64,000 bases of DNA from Microbacterium sp. 3J1 (GTDB lineage Bacteria; Actinomycetota; Actinomycetes; Actinomycetales; Microbacteriaceae), in assembly GCF_001049495.1 (NCBI RefSeq), contig NZ_CDWI01000010.1, positions 186,001-250,000 on the forward strand, read 5' to 3'. The position numbers and the translations under genes are program-made. The notes under the pieces were generated by a model. That model saw nothing but the letters and a program-made list of their open reading frames with translations, made no database searches and was not told where the DNA came from. Positions within the stretch are counted from its first letter, which is position 1. The number at the start of each line of letters is the position of its first letter. Shown here one piece after another: positions 25,438-34,700 of the stretch.

Positions 25438-26189
25438 TCGCACTCGACGGCGTCCGCCGTGACTACAGCAGCGAGGTCGCCATCGGACCCGTTGACCTCG
25501 AGATCCCGGCGGGCGGGATCACCGCGCTGATCGGTCCCAACGGCGCAGGCAAGTCCACGCTGCTCACCATGATCGGACGACTCGGGGGCATGGACGCCGG
25601 CACCATCGAGATCGCGGGGTACGACGTGGCGTCCACGAAGTCGAAGGACTTGGCGAAGATCGTGTCGATCCTCCGTCAGGAGAATCACTTCGTCACTCGT
25701 CTCACCGTGCGGCAGCTGGTCGGCTTCGGCCGGTTCCCCCATTCGCAGGGACGGTTGACCCGCGCGGATGAGGAGATCGTCAGCAGGGCCATCGACTTCC
25801 TCGATCTGGGGGCGTTGGAGGGACGCTATCTCGATGAGCTCTCCGGAGGACAGCGGCAGCGCGCCTACGTGGCGATGGTGCTCGCTCAGGACACGGAGTT
25901 CGTGCTCCTCGACGAGCCGCTGAACAACCTCGACATGAGGCACGCGGTGCAGATGATGAAGCACCTGCGGCGGGCGTCGGAAGAACTCGGTCGCACGATC
26001 GTCATCGTCCTGCACGACATCAACTTCGCCGCGCACTACGCCGACCACATCTGCGCCATGAAGGACGGGACTGTCGTCGAGTTCGGCACGCCGAGGGAGA
26101 TCATGACCGATGAGGTGCTGACCCGTGTGTTCGACACGGAGGTGCAGGTGGTCGCGGGCCCCACCGGTCCGCTCGCCGTCTACTACTGA
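25434..26189 (+). CDS. iron-siderophore ABC transporter ATP-binding protein
   Basis: ABC ATPase of 251 aa: Walker A GPNGAGKST, Q-loop LRQENHF, signature LSGGQRQRAYVAMVLAQ, Walker B VLLDEPLNNLD, H-loop VLHDINFAAHYAD. This is the FepC/FhuC type. The GTG start overlaps the previous stop by 3 nt. Last gene of the operon; no clear terminator follows before the convergent small membrane protein gene. Confidence 0.93.
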   Translation: MIALDGVRRDYSSEVAIGPVDLEIPAGGITALIGPNGAGKSTLLTMIGRLGGMDAGTIEIAGYDVASTKSKDLAKIVSILRQENHFVTRLTVRQLVGFGRFPHSQGRLTRADEEIVSRAIDFLDLGALEGRYLDELSGGQRQRAYVAMVLAQDTEFVLLDEPLNNLDMRHAVQMMKHLRRASEELGRTIVIVLHDINFAAHYADHICAMKDGTVVEFGTPREIMTDEVLTRVFDTEVQVVAGPTGPLAVYY

Positions 26190-26214
26190 CGCGGGTCCGA
26201 CGGGTGCGGGTGTC

Positions 26215-26412
26215 TCAGAGCTCGATGCCCTTGTCCTCGTCGTTGACCCCGGCGTTGCGCCCGCGGCGCGACTCGTAGCCCAGGAACCACCCGAGCCAGA
26301 CGATCGCGGCGAGCAGGATGCCGAGCCACACGTTCTGGAAGATCAGGCCGATGATGATGCCGAGGACGAGGAGTCCTGCCGTGACGGAGAAGCGGAGGAC
26401 GTTGCGGGACAT
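26215..26412 (-). CDS. small two-helix membrane protein
   Basis: A 65-aa protein with two hydrophobic helices (about residues 8-25 and 28-45) and a charged C-terminal tail with RRGR and EDKG. Function unknown; no family recognised. TATGCT at -12 to -7 and no Shine-Dalgarno support a leaderless start at this ATG. Confidence 0.65.
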   Translation of the reverse strand: MSRNVLRFSVTAGLLVLGIIIGLIFQNVWLGILLAAIVWLGWFLGYESRRGRNAGVNDEDKGIEL

Positions 26413-26461
26413 GGCCTCAGCATAGAACGGACGGAGGGGTGACCGGATGCTGCGCGCAGGC

Positions 26462-27421
26462 TCAGCGGCCTCGGTGGTCTTCGGGGGAGAACCGGGGACC
26501 GCGTCGGGCTTCGCTCACACCGCTCGCGAAGATCAGCCGGATGACGCGCTGGCGGTGACCGGCCCAGGGTGCGAGGAGCTCGAGCATCCCGTCGTCGTCC
26601 GTGCGGTGGCCGGTGAGGGCGTGTCCGACCTCGTGTGCCAGGTGGTAGTCGCCGACACTGACGGCGTCGGGGTCGCCGAGCGCCCGGAGCCGGGTCTCCG
26701 CCGACGTCCAGACGCCCACTCCGGGGAAGCTCGTCAGGATGCGGTCGCGGTCGTCGCCGTTCGTCGCGGCCAGCACTGCGCGGGATATGCTCTCGGCCCG
26801 CTCGGCGACGCGGACGATCGTCTTCGACTGCGGTGGCTGCACGGCGACACGATGCCAGTCCCACGACGGGATGCGCCGCCACTCCTCAGCGGTGGGTGCG
26901 GTGTACATCGGGCGCGGCGTCGGGCCGGGAGCCCGTCGTCCGAACTTCGTCACCAGCTGCCTCCACGCTCGGAACGCCTCCAGGCCCGTCACCTTCTGCT
27001 CGATGATGGCGCAGGCGAGCGCGTCGAACACCTCGACGGTGCGCGCCAGCCGGAGGCCGGGGGTGCGGCGTGCGGTGTCTGCGATCAGCGGATGCAGCGA
27101 GGGGTCGAAGCCCTCGTCGTCGTCTTCGGCGCCGCAGAGCGCGGGCACGCGGTCGAGCGCGAAGTCCGCGCCCGCGCCCCAGGCGCTCACACGGATCTCG
27201 CCGCTCACCGCGCGGAGCGCGAGAGTCGCCGGTCCCTGCGGGCTGCGGATGGTGCGCCAGATGAGGGGGCCGTCGATGACCATCGTGGGATCACCCGGTC
27301 CTCGGCGAAGCATCCCGACCGTGCGCCGCAGGTCGAGCGGCCTGGCGGGGCGATAGACGGTCTGCCGCGGTGCGTCGACCGGCGCTGCGTCGGCAGCTCC
27401 GGCATCCGCGGTCAGGGTCAT
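26462..27421 (-). CDS. AlkA-type DNA-3-methyladenine glycosylase
   Basis: Base-excision DNA glycosylase of 319 aa of the HhH superfamily. The N-terminal AlkA-like half is followed by TVEVFDALACAIIEQKVTG, QPPQSKTIVRVAERAE, the HhH hairpin LTSFPGVGVWTSAETRLRALG and the catalytic Asp in AVSVGDYHLAHE. The final HRQRVIRLI is usual. TACGGT at -12 to -7 supports a leaderless ATG start at 27421. It probably removes alkylated purines. It is unlinked to an Ada regulator here. Confidence 0.88.
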   Translation of the reverse strand: MTLTADAGAADAAPVDAPRQTVYRPARPLDLRRTVGMLRRGPGDPTMVIDGPLIWRTIRSPQGPATLALRAVSGEIRVSAWGAGADFALDRVPALCGAEDDDEGFDPSLHPLIADTARRTPGLRLARTVEVFDALACAIIEQKVTGLEAFRAWRQLVTKFGRRAPGPTPRPMYTAPTAEEWRRIPSWDWHRVAVQPPQSKTIVRVAERAESISRAVLAATNGDDRDRILTSFPGVGVWTSAETRLRALGDPDAVSVGDYHLAHEVGHALTGHRTDDDGMLELLAPWAGHRQRVIRLIFASGVSEARRGPRFSPEDHRGR

Positions 27422-27455
27422 GCGGCCACCGTACGCGGCGGGCCTGACATTCCGA

Positions 27456-28157
27456 TCAGAAGCGGTCGGGCGACGGGGTGCCGTGGCCGTAGCGGATGAC
27501 GACGTCGGCGTGGCGGTCGAAGCGGTAGCCGATGCCGCGCACGGTGCGGACGATGTCCTCGTAGCGGCCGAGCTTGGCGCGGAGGCGACGCACGTGCACG
27601 TCGATCGTGCGCTCGCCGGGGGTCTCATCGTCCTGCGCCTGCCACAGTGCCGAGACGAGCTCGCTGCGCTCGATCGTGCGGCCCTCTCGGAGGACGAGGT
27701 ACTGCAGGAGCTCGAACTCCTTGTACGTGAACGCGGCCGACTCGCCGTCGATGAGCACGCGCTTGCGCGAGATGTCGACGACGACACCGCCCTCTTCGTC
27801 GGTGGTCTCCTCCTCGGCGGCGGCCTTGGTGCGGGCGATCGCGCCGGGCTCCTGCAGAGCGAGGCGCACGACGTCGAGGTCTCGTCCTCCGGAGCCGTGC
27901 GGTGCGAGAGCGACGGTGGCATGGGTCTCGGCACCGGGGGCCAGTTCCGCGAGCGTGCGGCGGAGTGCGTCGACGAGCAGCGGAAGGCTGACGCCGGCCT
28001 CCGCGGCCTTGATCTCGTCGAGGCCGACGTAGAGGGCGAAGCCGCGGGGCGAGCGGACGGCGGGGAGGTCTGCGGCGAGCGGCGCGGAGTCGGCCTGCGC
28101 GGGAGCGGTGCGGGCGGCGGTGGCGACGGGACGCTCGAGAAGTGCGGTGTTCGACAT
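27456..28157 (-). CDS. PhoB/OmpR-type DNA-binding protein without receiver domain
   Basis: Transcription regulator of 233 aa. The C-terminal winged helix (about 140-220) has the PhoB pattern KRVLIDGESAAFTYKEFELLQYLV, RTIDVHVRRLRAKLG and VRTVRGIGYRF. The first 130 residues are not a receiver: there is no DD pair or phospho-acceptor Asp block, but a mixed alpha/beta segment with ALYVGLDEIKAAEAGVSLPLLVDALRRTL. It therefore should act independently of a sensor kinase. GAGGA lies about 10 nt before the ATG. A promoter and Cys-rich leader peptide ORF lie about 250 nt upstream on the same strand. Confidence 0.82.
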   Translation of the reverse strand: MSNTALLERPVATAARTAPAQADSAPLAADLPAVRSPRGFALYVGLDEIKAAEAGVSLPLLVDALRRTLAELAPGAETHATVALAPHGSGGRDLDVVRLALQEPGAIARTKAAAEEETTDEEGGVVVDISRKRVLIDGESAAFTYKEFELLQYLVLREGRTIERSELVSALWQAQDDETPGERTIDVHVRRLRAKLGRYEDIVRTVRGIGYRFDRHADVVIRYGHGTPSPDRF

Positions 28158-28307
28158 GATGATGAAGTCCTCAGGACGTGAGCCGGAGAGGCTCTGATGC
28201 GTTGCGTGAATGACCGGGCGAGCCGGAAGAGCGAGCAAAGGGTGGATGCTCGGAGACCCCTGCCTCGCAGATCGCGAGTAGTCAGGTCAGACGGAGTGGC
28301 TGTTCGT

Positions 28308-28409
28308 TCAGCGACACATTCGGCAACACATGCCAACGCGACCGGGCATCATCATCCCGGCAGTCCTGTTCGCCTCCTGGGCGGACAAAGGGCTTGCGTT
28401 GGTAGTCAT
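28308..28409 (-). CDS. 33-aa leader peptide ending in a Cys/Met-rich motif
   Basis: A short ORF in the leader of the PhoB-type regulator gene. Its 33 codons end with Met-Cys-Cys-Arg-Met-Cys-Arg before TGA at 28308-28310. The ATG lies 8 nt downstream of a CATAAT -10 with a TTGACA -35, so the transcript should start at or next to the ATG (leaderless). The ORF has the layout of a cysteine-sensing leader peptide: clustered Cys codons directly before the stop and about 150 nt of potential structure before the next gene. Expression is inferred. Confidence 0.55.
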   Translation of the reverse strand: MTTNASPLSAQEANRTAGMMMPGRVGMCCRMCR

Positions 28410-28416
28410 GGGGGCG

Positions 28417-28446
28417 ATTATGTCCGAAGAAGTCCGGGCGTGTCAA
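28417..28446 (-). promoter_or_regulatory. near-consensus sigma-A promoter on the minus strand
   Basis: TTGACA (28446-28441) and CATAAT (28422-28417) with an 18 bp spacer, read on the minus strand. The start point is expected at about 28409, the A of the leader-peptide ATG. This is the best consensus promoter noticed in the window and gives the regulator gene at 28157 a leader of about 250 nt. Confidence 0.7.
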
Positions 28447-28485
28447 AACGGCCCCCGGTGCGCGCGGCGGGCGTAACGTGGTCGC

Positions 28486-28794
28486 GTGACTCCTTCGACC
28501 CTTGCAGCAGGCTTCATCCTCACTGACGAGAAGGACGCCTCGCGGTACACGCTGATGCGAGACGGACAGCTCGTGAGCGTCCTCGACTACCGCGACGACG
28601 GCCGCACGATCGCGCTGACGAGGGCCTTCACGATCCCGAGTTTCCGCGGCCACGGGTACGCGGGCACGGTCGTCGAGGGTGCGGTGGCCGACATCGAGGC
28701 GCGCGGAGATCGCAAGGTCGCTGCCGTGTGCTGGTACGTCGCGGACTGGTTCGCCGCGCACCCCGAGCACGCGTCGCTGCTGCGCTCCCGCTGA
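28486..28794 (+). CDS. YidJ/COG2388-type small GNAT acetyltransferase
   Basis: A 102-aa minimal GNAT-fold protein: RYTLMRDGQLVSVLDYRDDG, the acetyl-CoA loop TIPSFRGHGYAGTVVEGAVAD and AAVCWYVADWFAAHPEH, with His and Cys placed as in COG2388 proteins. The GTG start at 28486 has TAACGT at -12 to -7, pointing to a leaderless message. Substrate unknown. Confidence 0.82.
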   Translation: MTPSTLAAGFILTDEKDASRYTLMRDGQLVSVLDYRDDGRTIALTRAFTIPSFRGHGYAGTVVEGAVADIEARGDRKVAAVCWYVADWFAAHPEHASLLRSR

Positions 28795-28891
28795 CGCGCC
28801 GTCGTGTGACGCCGTGTTACGAGGCGCGCTCGCGATGAGCGTCGCCCGGGGTCCGCGAAGCACGGAACCACGGCCCCGTGTCGGGTACCAT

Positions 28892-28990
28892 GGAGGTCTG
28901 CTCAGCCCCGTCGGCTGAGGTGGTCAGGCGCCAGCGGCGCGCTGGTCCGAGGCTCGAAACCTCCGGCATCCGTCACACGACACCGGAGGT
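28892..28990 (+). promoter_or_regulatory. candidate translational switch in the 5' region of an MFS gene
   Basis: AACCTCCGG (28958-28966) pairs perfectly over 9 bp with CCGGAGGTT (28983-28991), hiding the Shine-Dalgarno GGAGG of the gene at 28997. The same ACCTCC can pair instead with GGAGGT at 28892-28897, closing a junction over two hairpins: CTCAGCC/GGCTGAG (28901-28919) and CCAGCG/CGCTGG (28931-28945). The mutually exclusive pairings are what a riboswitch or attenuator needs. A TACCAT at 28886-28891 could be a -10, in which case the first arm may fall at or before the transcript start. Confidence 0.45.
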
Positions 28991-28996
28991 TCTTCC

Positions 28997-30442
28997 ATGT
29001 CATCGTCCTTGCGCGCCCGCCCTCAGACCCGGTGGTGGGCGCTCGCCGTCCTCTCCCTCACTCAGCTCGTCGTCGTACTCGACGGCACCATCGTCAGCAT
29101 CGCCCTCCCGCAGGCGCAGGCCTCGCTCGGTCTCAGCGACGGGCAGCGGCAGTGGGTCGTGACGGCCTACGCGCTCGCGTTCGGCGCGCTCCTCCTGCTC
29201 GGCGGGCGCATCGCCGACTATCTCGGACGCAAGCGCACGTTCATGATCGGGATGGTCGGCTTCGCCGCGGCATCCCTGTTCGGCGGTCTGGCGCAGGAGG
29301 GATGGGAGCTGATCCTCGCCCGCGGCCTGCAGGGGGTCTTCGCCGCCCTGCTCGCACCGGCGGCGCTCGCCCTCCTCACCGTGACGTTCCCGTCGGGGCG
29401 TGACCGCAACACGGCCTTCGCGGTCTTCGGCACCGTGGCGGGAACCGGCGCGGCCGTCGGCCTGCTCCTCGGCGGATTCCTCACGGAGTTCACCGACTGG
29501 CGCTGGTGCCTGCTCGTGAACCTGTTCTTCGTCGCGATCGGCGTCGTCGGCGGCGCGCTCTTCCTCACCGAGAGCCGGGCGGAGGGCGACAACCGCTACG
29601 ACATCTGGGGCGCGATCACGGTGACCCTCGGTCTCGGGGCACTCGTGTACGGGTTCAGCCTCGCGGAGAACGGGTGGGGCGAACCGCTCACCGTCGGCTT
29701 CCTGGCGCTCGGAGTCGTGCTGCTGAGCCTCTTCGTCTGGATCGAGACGCGGGTCGCGCAGCCGCTGCTGCCGCTGCGGGTCGTGGCGGACAGGGTGCGC
29801 GGCGGCGCATTCCTGATCCAGGGCGTCGCGGGCGCGATCATGATCGGAGCGACCCTCTACCTCACGTTCCATCTGCAGTTCGTGCTCGGCATGGGCGCAC
29901 TGCAGGCCGGCGTGGCGACCCTGCCGCTCCCGATCGCGACGATGGTGATCGCCCCCGTCGCGACGAGGCTCCTCAGTGTGATCGGACCGCGTCCCATGCT
30001 CATCGTGGGCCCGCTCATCGCCGCGGTCGGCCTGTTCCTCATGTCAGGCATCACGCCGGACGGGTCCTACCTCGTGCAGGTGGCGCCGGGGCTGGTGCTC
30101 CTCGGCATCGGCATGGGCTTCGTGTTCATCCCGCTGCAGAACCTCGCGCTCACCGGAGTCGCCCCGCACGATGCCGGCGTCGCGTCCGCGGTCGCGAACT
30201 CCGCCATGCAGATCGGCGGGTCCATCGGGCTGTCGGTGTTCACGGCCGTGTACGCGGCATCCGTCGGAGGGCACGCCCAGTCGGAACTGAGCCCGTGGCG
30301 TCTCACCGACGCGTACGGCTGGATCTTCATCGTCGCGTCGATCCTCATGGTGGTCGGCGCGGTCATCGCCGCATCGATGGTGCGGGGCTCGAAGAGCGAG
30401 CTGATGCCCGTGCGGACGGAAGCCGCGGTGGGCGCCCACTGA
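28997..30442 (+). CDS. DHA2-family MFS efflux transporter
   Basis: Membrane antiporter of 481 aa with about 14 helices (EmrB/QacA type). Motif C-like region GVFAALLAPAALALLTVTFPSG, motif A at RIADYLGRKRTFM, and the helix-1 block VVVLDGTIVSIALPQAQASLG with the Asp typical of DHA2 pumps. The ATG follows GGAGG by 7 nt; that site is sequestered in a predicted hairpin. A strong terminator-like hairpin follows. Substrate unknown, drugs or metabolites. Confidence 0.9.
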   Translation: MSSSLRARPQTRWWALAVLSLTQLVVVLDGTIVSIALPQAQASLGLSDGQRQWVVTAYALAFGALLLLGGRIADYLGRKRTFMIGMVGFAAASLFGGLAQEGWELILARGLQGVFAALLAPAALALLTVTFPSGRDRNTAFAVFGTVAGTGAAVGLLLGGFLTEFTDWRWCLLVNLFFVAIGVVGGALFLTESRAEGDNRYDIWGAITVTLGLGALVYGFSLAENGWGEPLTVGFLALGVVLLSLFVWIETRVAQPLLPLRVVADRVRGGAFLIQGVAGAIMIGATLYLTFHLQFVLGMGALQAGVATLPLPIATMVIAPVATRLLSVIGPRPMLIVGPLIAAVGLFLMSGITPDGSYLVQVAPGLVLLGIGMGFVFIPLQNLALTGVAPHDAGVASAVANSAMQIGGSIGLSVFTAVYAASVGGHAQSELSPWRLTDAYGWIFIVASILMVVGAVIAASMVRGSKSELMPVRTEAAVGAH

Positions 30443-30459
30443 ACCCCGGACGAGCGAAC

Positions 30460-30504
30460 CCGTTCCCCGACCCCTGCACCGTTCGGCTGCGGGTCGGGGA
30501 ACGG
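30460..30504 (+). terminator. terminator hairpin after the MFS gene
   Basis: Perfect 14 bp stem CCGTTCCCCGACCC / GGGTCGGGGAACGG with a 17 nt loop, 17 nt after the stop. No T-run. Confidence 0.65.
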
Positions 30505-30557
30505 CTGCCGCGGCACGCCTCGGACCGAATGTCGGTGGTGGTTCGTACCGTATGAAT

Positions 30558-31712
30558 ATGCGAATCCTGCACACCTCCGACTGGCACATCGGCCGCACGT
30601 TCCATGGCAACTCGACCATGGACGCGCTGGCCGAGGTCCTCGACGCGCTCACCGCGCAGGTGCGCGAGAACGACGTCGACGTCGTGATCGTCGCCGGCGA
30701 CGTGTTCGACTCGGCGACGCCGGCGGGGCCCGCCTACACGCTGCTCGGCGATGCGCTCGTGGCGCTGCACGAGACGGGCGCACGAGTGATCGTCACGAGC
30801 GGCAACCACGACTCCGCCGCACGGCTCGGCTTCCAGGCACGCCTGCTGCGCGACGGCATCCACGTGCTCACCGATCCGCTCTCGATCGGCACCCCGGTGA
30901 CGCTGGCGGACGACGACGGTCCCGTGCACTTCTACGGCATCCCCTATCTCGAGCCGGCCATCGTGCGTCAGCACTGGAGCGGCACCGAACTGCGCACGCA
31001 GGCGCAGACCCTCGCGCACGCCATGGACCTCGTCCGGGCCGGGATGCGGGAGCACACCGGGCGGTCGGTGGCGATCGCCCATTGCTTCGCGGCCGGGGTC
31101 GACGCGACGATCGGCCTCGAGCGCGAGGTCCGTCAGGGAGGGCTCGACGTGGTCCCGCTCTCGGTCTTCGACGGACCCGACTACGTCGCGCTGGGACACA
31201 TCCACGGTCGTCAGCAGGTCAGCGAGCGTGTGCGCTACTCGGGTGCCCCCTTGCACTACAGCTTCGGTGAGCAGCACAAGCCGCGCGGATCCTGGCTCGT
31301 CGATCTCGACGCGTCAGGCCTCGCCGCGGTCGAGTGGATCGACCTCCCCGTGCCGCGGCGCCTCGTCACGCTCACGGGAACCCTCGACGAGATCCTCTCG
31401 GCCGACAACGTCGCCGCGCACGCCGATGACTGGGTGTTCGCGGTGTACACCGACGCACTCGCTCAGACCGAGCCGATGCGCCGACTCCGTGAGCATTTTC
31501 CACACTGCGCCATGGTGCAGCACCAGCCCTCCGTCGATGCGGACCGCGTGGAGCGCTCATACGCGGAGCGGCTCCGAGGCGCTGTCACGGACACGGAGCG
31601 GATCGACGCCTTCCTCGAGCACGTGCGCGGGGGTCACGGGCCGAGCGAACGCGAGAGCGAGCTGATCAGAGAGGTGCTCGACGATCGAGTGCGCGCCGAG
31701 GCGTTGGTCTGA
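30558..31712 (+). CDS. sbcD: exonuclease SbcCD subunit D
   Basis: Metallophosphoesterase nuclease subunit of 384 aa (Mre11 relative) that with SbcC opens hairpins and trims blocked DNA ends. Phosphoesterase motifs are HTSDWHIGRTF, VAGDVFDSATP, VTSGNHDSAARL, AIAHCFAAG and LGHIHGRQQ. An ATG at 30552 and one at 30558 are in frame; TACCGT at exactly -12 to -7 of 30558 and no Shine-Dalgarno favour 30558 as a leaderless start. It precedes sbcC by 51 nt in the same direction. Confidence 0.93.
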   Translation: MRILHTSDWHIGRTFHGNSTMDALAEVLDALTAQVRENDVDVVIVAGDVFDSATPAGPAYTLLGDALVALHETGARVIVTSGNHDSAARLGFQARLLRDGIHVLTDPLSIGTPVTLADDDGPVHFYGIPYLEPAIVRQHWSGTELRTQAQTLAHAMDLVRAGMREHTGRSVAIAHCFAAGVDATIGLEREVRQGGLDVVPLSVFDGPDYVALGHIHGRQQVSERVRYSGAPLHYSFGEQHKPRGSWLVDLDASGLAAVEWIDLPVPRRLVTLTGTLDEILSADNVAAHADDWVFAVYTDALAQTEPMRRLREHFPHCAMVQHQPSVDADRVERSYAERLRGAVTDTERIDAFLEHVRGGHGPSERESELIREVLDDRVRAEALV

Positions 31713-31763
31713 CCGCGTGATGACCGGGCCGGTTGACGCCTCGACGGCGGAGGAGATGTCCTG

Positions 31764-34700
31764 ATGCAGCTGCATCGACTCGAGGTGGAGGGATTCGGTC
31801 CCTTCCGTGACCGCCAGAAGGTGGATTTCGACGCGTTCGCCGATGACGGCATCTTCCTGATCGCGGGGCGCACCGGCGCAGGGAAGTCGAGCATCCTCGA
31901 TGCGGTCTGCTTCGCCCTGTACGGCGGCGTCCCTCGATATGAGAGCGGTGACAAGCGACTGCGCAGCGACCACTGCGAGCCCGACGACGCCACCGAGGTC
32001 GTCGTCGAGTTCAGCACCCCGGCCGGACGGTATCGCGTCTCGCGCTCGCCCGAATACGAGCGACCGAAGAAGCGTGGCGGCGGCATGACGATGCAGGCCG
32101 CCGCAGTGCAGCTCGACGCACTCGTCGGAGGCCAGTGGATCGGGCTGGCGGCGAAGGAGCGCGAGGCGGCCTACGAGCTCGACGAGATCCTGCAGCTCAG
32201 CCGCGAGCAGTTCCTGCAAGTCATACTGCTCGCGCAGAATCGCTTCTCCGAGTTCCTGCTGGCCGGCAGCAAGGAGCGCCAGGCCCTGCTGCGACGGCTG
32301 TTCGGCACCGAGCGGTTCGAGAACGTGCAGGCGCGGTTCGACGAGCGACGCAGGGCAGCCGAGCAGGCTCTCGGTACGCGCCTCGCCACGGTGTCGGCGC
32401 GCCTCGACGAGGGGGAGCGGCTCGTGTCGGCGGCGGATCTCGGCTCTGACCTCGACGCGGAATCGGCGGAGGGGCATCCCTCCGCTGAACAGGTGCGAAC
32501 CGGCGCGACGACCGACGAGCGTCTCGACGCGCTGCGCCGCGCCCAGGCGCGCGCCGACTACCGGGCCGAACGCCGAGCAGCAGAGCGGGCCGATGCGGAG
32601 CAGACGCTCGCGGAGGCGGACGCCGCGCTCGCGGCGCTGCGCGAAGACCTGCGCGCACAGGCCGAGAGGAACCGGGCGAGGGCGGCTCTCGAACGACTCG
32701 ACGCCGAGGCGTCGCTCATCGCGGCCGCACGGTCGGAATGGGAGGCTGCCCGTGCCGCGGAAGCGCTGCGCGCTCCCATCGCCGCGGCGACCAAGGCGCG
32801 CGCGGAGCAGGAGGCCGCGCGAGTGGTCGAGGCTGCGGCCCGCGAGACATGGGACGCGCTGGACGTCGAGACGGGCACCGACGACCTCGCTGCGTGGATC
32901 TCAGGACGCACCCGCCAGCTCGGTGCTTGGGAACGCGCGGACGATCTCGAACGGTCCGTTCCCGAGCTCGAGTCCGAACTCGCGCGCGCAGCGGACGCCG
33001 TCGCATCGGCCGAGGCCCGCGCGAAGGCTCGGGACGCGGAGCGCTCGTCGCTTCCCGAGCAGCTCGAGCAGCTGATCGTCGAACGCGACGCGGTGCGTCG
33101 ACTCGCCGATCGCGCCGACGACCTGGCCACGGCGCGACAGGCGGCGACCGACCGCCTCTCGGCGGCCGAGCGGGCGGTGGCACTCGAGGCCGAGCAGACG
33201 GCGGCGGACCGAGGTCTCGCCGATGCCAGCTCCGCGCTGGCCGCCGCGCAGGCTGAACTCGCGAGCCTCCGGCAGCGACGGCTGGACGGATTCGCCGGCG
33301 AACTCGCGGCCGGGTTGAGGCCGGGAGACGCCTGCCCCGTCTGCGGCGCCCACGAGCATCCGGCGATCGCCGCCCATTCCGATCCCGTGTCGGCCGAAGA
33401 CGTCGACGAGGCGGAGGCCCGGCGCGATCGCGCAGCACGAGCGGAAGCAGACGCGGCCGAGCGCTCGTCGGCACTGCGGGTGGAGCTCGCGGCGGCGCGC
33501 ACCCGGGCAGACGGCCGGTCGGTCGACGTGGCGGCGGCCGAACGGGAGAGCGCCACGACGCTGCTCGACGAAGCCATCGCCGCAGCCGACCGGCAGAAGG
33601 AGCTGGACGACGATGTGACCTCGCTCGCGACGCGTATCCGCCGTCTCGACGACGACCGCGAGAAAGACGCCACGGCTCTCGCCGCCGCGCGCGAAACCCA
33701 GGCCGTGCTCACCCAGCGACTCGCCGATGCGCAGACGGCCGTCGCCGAAGCGCGAGGGCCCTTCGCCACGGTCGCCGCGCGACTGGCCTCGATCAGCGCC
33801 GAGATCGACGCGGCGTCCGCGCTGGTCGACGCCGCCGCCGAGCGCGCGCGCAAGGACGACGCGGCCGTGACCGCCCTCGCAGACCAGGAGGTCGCGCTCG
33901 CCGCCTCGGAGTTCGACGATCCATCGGCCGCCGAAGCGGCGCTCCGATCCGGTGCCGAGCAGGCGGCTCTCGAGTCGCGCATCACACAGCATGCCGTCCA
34001 GCGGGAGAAGGAACGGGAGATCCTGTTCGACCTCGAACTGCGGACCCTGCCCGAGGAGCCGATCGACCCGGCGCCGGCGGAGCACGCGGCACGAGCGGCG
34101 CGAGACGGCTGGTCGAACGCCGTCGACGCCGCGAGTCGAGCCGCAGGCACGGCGGAGCAGCTCACCGCCCTGATCGCCGCCGCCGCCGACGAGCATGCGC
34201 GCACCGCGGCCGACGCCGCGGACTTCGAGACCCTCAGAGGTCTCGCCGACACGATCGCCGGTCGAGGCGCCAACACCCGCAAGATGACGCTCGAGACCTT
34301 CGTCCTGGCGGCCGAGCTGGAGGAGATCGTCGATGCCGCGAACCGACGTCTCGACGACATGTCCTCCGGCCGCTACCGGCTGCGGCACTCCGACGCGCTC
34401 GCGGCGCGAGGGGCGGCATCGGGTCTGGGCATCGTCGTGTTCGACGCGTTCACCGGTCAGACGCGCCCCGCGCAATCGCTCTCCGGCGGCGAGACGTTCC
34501 TCAGCTCCCTGGCCCTCGCTCTGGGACTCGCCGAGGTCGTCACCGCGCGCGCAGGCGGCATCCGACTCGACACGCTCTTCATCGACGAGGGGTTCGGATC
34601 GCTCGACGGCGACACCCTCGACGTCGCGATGCGCACCCTCGACGAACTGCGCCAGGGCGGGCGCACCGTCGGCGTGATCAGCCACGTCGAGGCGATGCAG

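Noticed and set aside
28878..28996. Upstream ORF through the leader of the MFS gene (GTG at 28878 or ATG at 28889)
   Set aside because: It runs through the Shine-Dalgarno and start of the MFS gene out of frame and has no ribosome site; pairing of the RNA is a simpler explanation.
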